Assembly (NCBI GenBank): GCA_023014365.1
Contig: JAEBUN010000008.1
Span: forward strand, 1,550,001 to 1,614,000
DNA: 64,000 nucleotides
Reading direction: 5' to 3'
DNA from: Lepiota brunneoincarnata
Taxonomy: Eukaryota; Basidiomycota; Agaricomycetes; Agaricales; Agaricaceae
The notes under the pieces were generated by a model that was not told where the DNA came from, did no database searches, and saw only the letters and a list, made by a program, of their open reading frames with translations. The position numbers and the translations under genes are program-made. Shown piece by piece: positions 57,982 to 64,000 of the stretch; the stretch's first letter is position 1; each line of letters begins with the position of its first letter.

Positions 57982-59950
57982 CTATAACTCCACCACTGCG
58001 TCGAGCTTGAATGGCAGAGATTGTCCCAAGTGGAGAACGAAGTGGCTGATGACGAAAGACAGGATAATAGTTACGACCAGAGCCGTAGTGGCGAACAGCA
58101 CAGGTTTACTCGCTACGGGGACTGGCTGATCGATCCGACCAGCGCCCTGGATGAATGATTACGATTGGATGATTGAGATTGCTGCGCAGAAAGTAATGTT
58201 TTTTTGCACCAGAGCTTGTATATTTGTTGAGATTATGCTGTATGTCCTGGACTGGGGGTGTTCCGATTACAGGAGAATGAGAGCTAAATCAAGGGAAGAG
58301 TTATTGAGGAAGATATTAGCAGTGTCGGCACAGATGTGAATCCCTTCAGCCATTTCTGCACCCAGCACATTGAATAGACTGAATACCAGGGTGGCACCCG
58401 CAGGCACAGCGGGGATGCTGCCTGTACTCTGTGGGATTCCACTCGGAGACCGGGATGCCGTGACAATATCGATCGTTCCATTAGCCTACGATATAAGGAT
58501 TTGTCCATCTAGGGCCTGGGCCTATGGGTCGCAGACAAGGAAAGTAGCGAGTGGACATCAGGAGAATCCACTCTAGGTTATTTTAGGTACCGAGGAAATG
58601 AAACCCGGAAGCACTGAAGAGCGTTGGAAGGGGGTCAAGATTTAAGGATGGTGCCACTGGGCGATGTGCTCTTGAACGAGCTATTCCATCCGTAAGGATA
58701 GGTAGCCGGACAGCCCAAAGTCTCCACCGCTTTCTGATAGAGGCTGGGGTAGAGGATTAGTGCCCACGATTGGGGTCCCCAGCACCGGGGAGAAATGGTA
58801 CATAAGCGTTATTTCTAAAAGATAGTTTGTTAATCATCATTGGTCTGCAGTGTCTCAGTAGAACTAACTTCTAATAAATACTTTGTTAAGTGTGGGCGCA
58901 TCTGAAAGGATACCACTGATATCCGTGCGCATACCAGGCAGCATTCCAGGACGTTATGTTGAACGAAGGCTCTTCCCATCTGCAACTTATATTATAGCGC
59001 CAAAAATTGGAGTGATAAATGGTATCATCACCTGGCAGACCGTTGTTACCAGTCGTTGGCCATTCCAACAAGACGTCAACTGGGGCCTTCAACCCAAAAT
59101 CTAATTTCGGTCTCTGCTCAAGATCAGCGACTAAGTTTGCTATAGTGAGGATAGGATCCCTGAATTTCGTTACGTTGCGTCGGGGTAGTAAACTTGCGGA
59201 TGCTGAGCATTTTATATACCAGCTGAGGAACCATGTTGGCACGAATGGCCCCTGGTCCGAGACCTCCTAGGGCAATCAGTGCCAACGCGGCGATAAATTA
59301 AGAGAGATACGATGGGAGATGCTAACATCTCTTGTGGCAAAGTGCTTGACCCGGCTGGTCAGGTCAGAGGTGATTGTTGAAACGAGGTCGGTGTGGCCTG
59401 GAATTAGAACTTTCGTGGTGTTAAAGCAGTCGTACCACTCGCCGCTGGGGTTGTGCAGGACGCAGTACCGAGCATTCGGAATCGCGAGTGTATGGTGTGC
59501 CATATAACGAACAAGGTGGTGAAACCATTTCGCAAATGTGTTTCTGAACTGTCAAATTAAGTTTAGGAGAACGAAGGAACACTGGCGAGTCTTCCCACTT
59601 CATAATATAGGAACTGTAGTTACAGAGCCTTGTGAACATTCTCCAGCTCGAGTCGTAACTGGTGAGTCGGGTCACCCGACCCTTACGGCCACCTCCCTTG
59701 AGTTTATTCTGGATGTGGTGGTCGTACCACGACCATCGCGACTCCACGTGGAAGGATGCGCGCTTGTTCGTTTTGCTGTAGTTGTCCGTTGGCTGCCTCT
59801 TGTACAGCGCATTGAAAGCCATTAACTCGAGTTACCATCGTCGCATACTTCATGCTCTCGTGGGATCCGTCATCTAGTCGCTGCAGATTCTCACCTTGGT
59901 CGCAGTCGGCTCGCATACAGGCTGCTTGGGCTGCCGCCCAGTTTCTACCC
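57982..59950 (-). CDS. hypothetical membrane protein with large extracellular region
   Basis: A multi-exon gene read from several frames. N-terminal pieces include WAAAQAACMRADCDQGENLQ (about 59940). LVRYMAHHTLAIPNARYCVL and STITSDLTSRVKHFATRDV (to about 59325) come next. EVSDQGPFVPTWFLSWYIKC follows a TAG acceptor near 59272. After GLKAPVDVLLEWPTTGNNG and further exons comes IPAVPAGATLVFSLFNVLGA with HLCADTANIFLN. The last exon, GAGRIDQPVPVASKPVLFAT, contains one strong TM (TTALVVTIILSFVISHFVLH) and a short tail ending at 57984-57982. Several N-glycosylation sites (NTT, NIS, NIT) fit an extracellular domain. Exon borders and the start are uncertain. I recognise no named family. Confidence 0.5.
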
Positions 59951-60688
59951 TCAGGGTTTTTTTCTAGCTATCAATACACAGCTGTCTGGGTTCTCTGCCA
60001 CTCAGTGCGCTCTTATACAGGCTTGACCAGCATAACGGGGGGAAGGATAAGCTACAGGGCTCTGTGGTGTGGGGACATCGCTGTGCGAAAACGGGGCCAA
60101 AGGCGAACGACTTGGGAATGTGCCCAATAGGCTGTGCTTACTCTACGTGGTGCTCGTCCCTCCCGTTCGAGCGACCGAGATCGATCGGACGACATTCCAT
60201 GCGCTACCGCGTATTCCTAGAAGTAATATCTGGGAACCGGCACATTGTGATAGGCGCGGGAGCGACCCGTTGTCTGGAAGGAGATGTATACACACTAGTT
60301 TAATTGGCAGCTTCGATTCTCTCTCGTTCTTGTGAGAACTAAATCGAAGCTGCGCAGTAGTCCAAGAGCCCTTCCCGTTTTGTAAGATGAGGCAATAAAA
60401 CAGACCCGACTGATTTAAAAAGTCAATGATGCGTGATGATCAGCCCAATGGACCCCTCTGGTTGGTGGGATATTTTTATTAGTTTTGAGTGGCCACCGTC
60501 TATGGCCTTATTCGGGTTAGCTAAGTTTTATTGTACTTTGCCGCGAGGACTAAACTATTTGCTTAGTTGTCACGCAGTCCACGTTCGTTTAGCATTGGAA
60601 TGAGTCGGACTTCCAAACGGGCCCTTCTTCGGCCGTTATATATGAATATCACATAAGTCACTCTGGAAAAAAGCCTCCCAACTTCGAG
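59951..60688. other. intergenic upstream of P450-2
   Basis: No gene was recognised. An AT-rich TATATATGAATAT element lies about 45 bp before the P450-2 start and may be its TATA region. Confidence 0.45.
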
Positions 60689-63064
60689 ATGCTTGAGCTC
60701 ACGAACATCAAATTCATCGACCTCTGGCTCAATGTCACGAAATATTTCAAATCCAAGCCAACAAGGGCAGTGACCTCCGCCCTGGCCTTACTTGTTGTAA
60801 TTCGTATCTTCCAAAGTCGCCGACGTCCTCGAACACCCCGGCTGCAAGGACCATGTAGCCAAAGCTTTCTCCTTGGCATTAACGAAAAACTATTCCCTAT
60901 AATAGACATGGGTGCAGGTGTATCAAGACTGGCAGCGGACATATGGACCCGTCTTCGAGATCCCGGCAGGCATGGGGACCAGGCACGTCATATTGACCGA
61001 TCCTAAGGCGATCGCACACTTCTTCTCTAAGGACACCACGACTTATCACCAGCCGACGTTGCAAAAGACTGTGTTCCGAGGGACTGTGAGTATCTTGCAC
61101 CCTGTCTATTCTGTCTTTGGTAATGCGTACTTCGTTCCAGTATGGTGACCTCCTAACGGCAATGGAAGGGGAGACTCACAAGAGGTCCGCCAATTCACGT
61201 CGTGTTGCTGTCCGAATACTTGTTGAGGAGCGACACATGCCCTGACAGACAGCGGAGGGCCTTATCTTCCGCCTTCTCGATTGCCGCAATTCGCAATCTT
61301 ACTCCCGTGTTTTTGGATTCCGCTTACAAGGTGTGATGAAATCTACATCTAAAGCTTACTGGTCGACCGACCATCGAGTATCCCACAGCTCAAAGCGGCA
61401 TGGGATTCGTCTTTTCAATCTACTGATAGCTCAAGCGATGGTGTAATAATTGACGTTCAGAAGTGGCGAGTCATCACATCTACTCCTTCACCGGACTTCA
61501 TCTTGAACTCCAGCTCTTTGCTTGCTCTAGGATGAATTGCACATCGTGCGCTATACGGCCTTCATTATTCTCTCCTTGTTTGACCCTCAACCCCTCCCTA
61601 GACTGGACAGCATCGGCAAGGCAGGATTCTCGCATGACTTTGGCACCCTGATGGGGAAAGCATCCCCTGTCATGGCTGCCCTTGATTCTTTCAACGCGGT
61701 CAAACCTTCTTTCCCCATAATGGTCTATTTGGTTGTCGGGCCGCTCTTCCCCAATCTTTTCTCCATGGTACGAGTCAAGCGTCAGGAGAAGCTCGTGGAC
61801 GTAGTAGCAAACCTGGAAGTTATTGCGGCCGACCTACTCAACAAGGCAAACAAGGAGACCGAGGATCACAAGGCCGACAGGTCAATTCTAGGGGTAATGA
61901 GTATGTTGTTTATTTGAGTGTGAATTTAGGGGGTCGCGCGTTTTATGCTAACGTTTCCTCGTACACAGTTAGGTCTGAAAGCGCGAGTTCCAATATCCGT
62001 CTGTCAACCGAAGAGATCATCGCCCAGGTACGTGGGTTAAGTCTACATCAGCTTGGATGTTTCACTCACAAGCCTCTCTGCAGATTGTGTGTACCTTTCA
62101 TTGCTTCAGTGAATTTCTTATATTCACCATACGCTAATTTCAACGAAGAATATGTTCATTTTGACTGGGTATGAAACTACGGCGAGTGAGTGTCAGGGCT
62201 GGTGTTTTATTCCCGCGAAGCCCTTACGAGCTGTACCTGAATCGGATTTCTACAGTGACGATGACGGTAAGGTTTTTTCCATCCCAAGAGTCAAATCGCT
62301 CAACCTTCCCTAAAGTGGGCCCTTATTGAACTAGCCCGGCGGCCAGACATTCAAGAGACCCTGCGCGCTGAACTCCGAGAATTCTTCGCAGCCGGCGAGG
62401 ACCCGACATACGACCAGCTGATGAACGACTTGCCATATCTTGATGCATTTACCTGCGAAATTCTAAGGCTCCATCCCGCGTTGCCGCAGATAATGCGCGA
62501 GGTCTGTTCTCTTCCATCCCCCTGCTATGCTTCCTCTTCTGTATTGACAATCACTAACCAGGCAAAGGAGGATGATACCATCCCACTGACGGAACCTATA
62601 ATGACTGCATCCGGAACTTCCATCGAAAGCTTGTTCGTGGCAAAGGGCACCGTTGTTCGCATTCCCTTCGCCGGTGTGAATATGTCGGAAGCTCTGTGGG
62701 GATCGGACGCAGGGACGTTGGATCCAGGCCGATGGCTGGTCTCGGGTGATGAGACGGAACGGAAGAGGGAAGAAGTTAAGGGCTACCGACATCTACTGAC
62801 TTTTGCCTACGGCCCGAGAATGTGTCCAGCGCGAAACTTGGCGCTGGTAGAGATAAAGGTAGGAAAGTTTACCGTCAAGATTCATATTTTGCCTTAACTC
62901 TTTTCCGTTTGTACCCTCAGGCAGTTCTTTCGGTCCTGGTTCGTAACTATGCATTCGAGTTCCCTAATGGACCATCGACAAAGCTGGAGACCCATTTTCT
63001 GCACCCAAAGGTGGTAGGTGAGGAAGGCATACGGGTGCCTGTTCTAGTGCGAAGGGTACCATAG
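60689..63064 (+). CDS. cytochrome P450, copy 2 (one lesion)
   Basis: Paralogue of P450-1 with the same exon plan. The anchor is RAVTSALALLVVIRIFQSRR, then PRTPRLQGP, DWQRTYGPVFEIPAGMGTRH, LTDPKAIAHFFSKDTTTYHQ, RRALSSAFSIAAIRNLTP-type exon 2 and AGFSHDFGTLMGKASPVMAA. NKANKETEDHKADRSILGV, an I-helix TGYETTA, K-helix EILRLHP (ExxR), and the heme loop FAYGPRMCPARNLA follow. The final exon AVLSVLVRNYAFEFPNGPST runs to VLVRRVP at 63064. Unlike copy 1, the last exon is intact. One extra base near 60914 separates the exon-1 segments ending IDMG and beginning QVYQDW. Apart from that it reads as a complete monooxygenase. The substrate is unknown. Confidence 0.87.
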
Positions 63065-64000
63065 GAACGTCAATCATGCAATAAATTACGTGCTCTGTAT
63101 GACTTTGTAACAAGGCTAGGATGATTAGACGTAGTTACCTTGGTAAACCCGTGTCCCTGTGTCCACGGAGTGCCGCTCAACTGTAATACTTGGAGTCACA
63201 CCTGCAGGCAAATACCGGGCCACTGCCCGCGTTCACCTGGCGTATCCTGACAATGTTTAACCGTAGGACTTTCGCTACTCATCCCAATATCATTCGTGCT
63301 TGGCATAATAGCGACACGCTTGTCATTGGCACTCATACCTTTCATCCATCGCACCCATGTGCTTTTCCGATTGCTTGACGTTCCCACCATGTAACGTTCA
63401 AATTTGGGCGGGGTTCCCCTTGAGTCTAGGTCCCAAATCCAGATAAGGAAGACTCCAAAAATTATTCTTTTCAGTAACGAAAAAATAGGTCATGAGGAGA
63501 AAGACCATGCTTATCATTTTAATCGACAGGGACCCCTATTCGACCCACCATAATGCTCACAAATTAATTCTGCTGAAAATGATACAAGCCGATGTCTCCT
63601 ATTCACGTGAATTATGTGTTTCTATTTCCATTAAAAGCCCAGACGGACAATCCAGCACAGATAAAGCGACTTCGGGATTTCTTTGTTTGCCCCGAAGCTT
63701 GACTGCCGTGGGGATGCTTCCCACTGGGCTTACAGCACTGCACCCCGAATCTCACCATCGTGCCATACATTCACAAATGAGGAATGCATATGACCTATCG
63801 TTAGTATGCCGCTAAACGCCCCTAGGGTCTCTCACCCTTCTTGTCCGCGTTCCTCGTGACCAATTTTGCCCAGTATTCTACTGCCTCCGTGGAGGGGTGG
63901 AGTTCCAATCGATAGGTGGGATGCAGAGCAAATTGGCAAAATAATTGAATCACACCCATAGTGGTGTCAGATAACCTATCTAATGGCGAGAGAACTGGAT
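63065..64000. other. intergenic, no gene recognised
   Basis: This is the 3' flank of P450-2. Short frames at 63190-63378 and 63492-63815 show no family features. Confidence 0.45.

Overview
The window reads as nuclear DNA of a filamentous basidiomycete, most likely an Agaricomycete (mushroom or wood/litter decayer). Genes are intron-rich with short introns of about 45-90 bp and GT-AG borders, and they lie on both strands without operons. The gene content is typical of that group: aryl-alcohol-oxidase-type GMC oxidoreductases, DUF6593 and DUF6534 proteins, expanded P450s, three- to four-TM membrane proteins and small secreted cysteine-rich proteins. I saw no rRNA, tRNA, CRISPR array or intact transposon.

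Layout. 1.2-3.0 kb: a mucin-like single-pass membrane protein (minus). 3.0-15.4 kb: four GMC oxidoreductase copies, all minus. Copies 2-4 form a tandem array with a period of about 3.7 kb, copy 1 is more divergent, and all four carry reading-frame lesions. 16.6-21.8 kb: two DUF6593 genes (minus) around a DUF6534 membrane-protein gene (plus). 22.5-26.8 kb: a secreted 5'-nucleotidase, a convergent F-box gene overlapping its 3' end, and a divergent small secreted protein. 28.6-34.1 kb: three multi-TM membrane-protein genes around a RING plus double-GATA-finger gene. 35.5-45.7 kb: an SRPK/Sky1-type kinase, a divergent coiled-coil/disordered protein and a C2H2 zinc-finger regulator. 46.7-51.7 kb: a 54-residue secreted peptide gene and two defensin-like small secreted protein genes on duplicated 1.2-kb segments. 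52.9-63.1 kb: two paralogous P450s around a short-chain dehydrogenase and two membrane-protein genes.

Two regimes are visible. Genes at 1.2-3 kb, 28-46 kb and the SDR at 56 kb can be spliced cleanly. Almost every gene in 3-26 kb, and several in 50-63 kb, needs small frame corrections to match its paralogues or family. About 25 of these are single-base insertions against only about three single-base losses. That bias is either a mutational signature in the accessory genes or uncorrected insertion errors in the assembly, and it decides whether the oxidase and P450 copies are functional.

Functionally, the oxidases would supply extracellular H2O2 from aryl alcohols, while the P450/SDR block looks like a small oxidative metabolic neighbourhood. 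The kinase, RING-GATA and C2H2 genes are regulatory core. The most novel-looking items are the RING-GATA-GATA architecture, the duplicated defensin-like pair, the mini secreted peptide, and a 1.5-kb second open frame inside the C2H2 gene.
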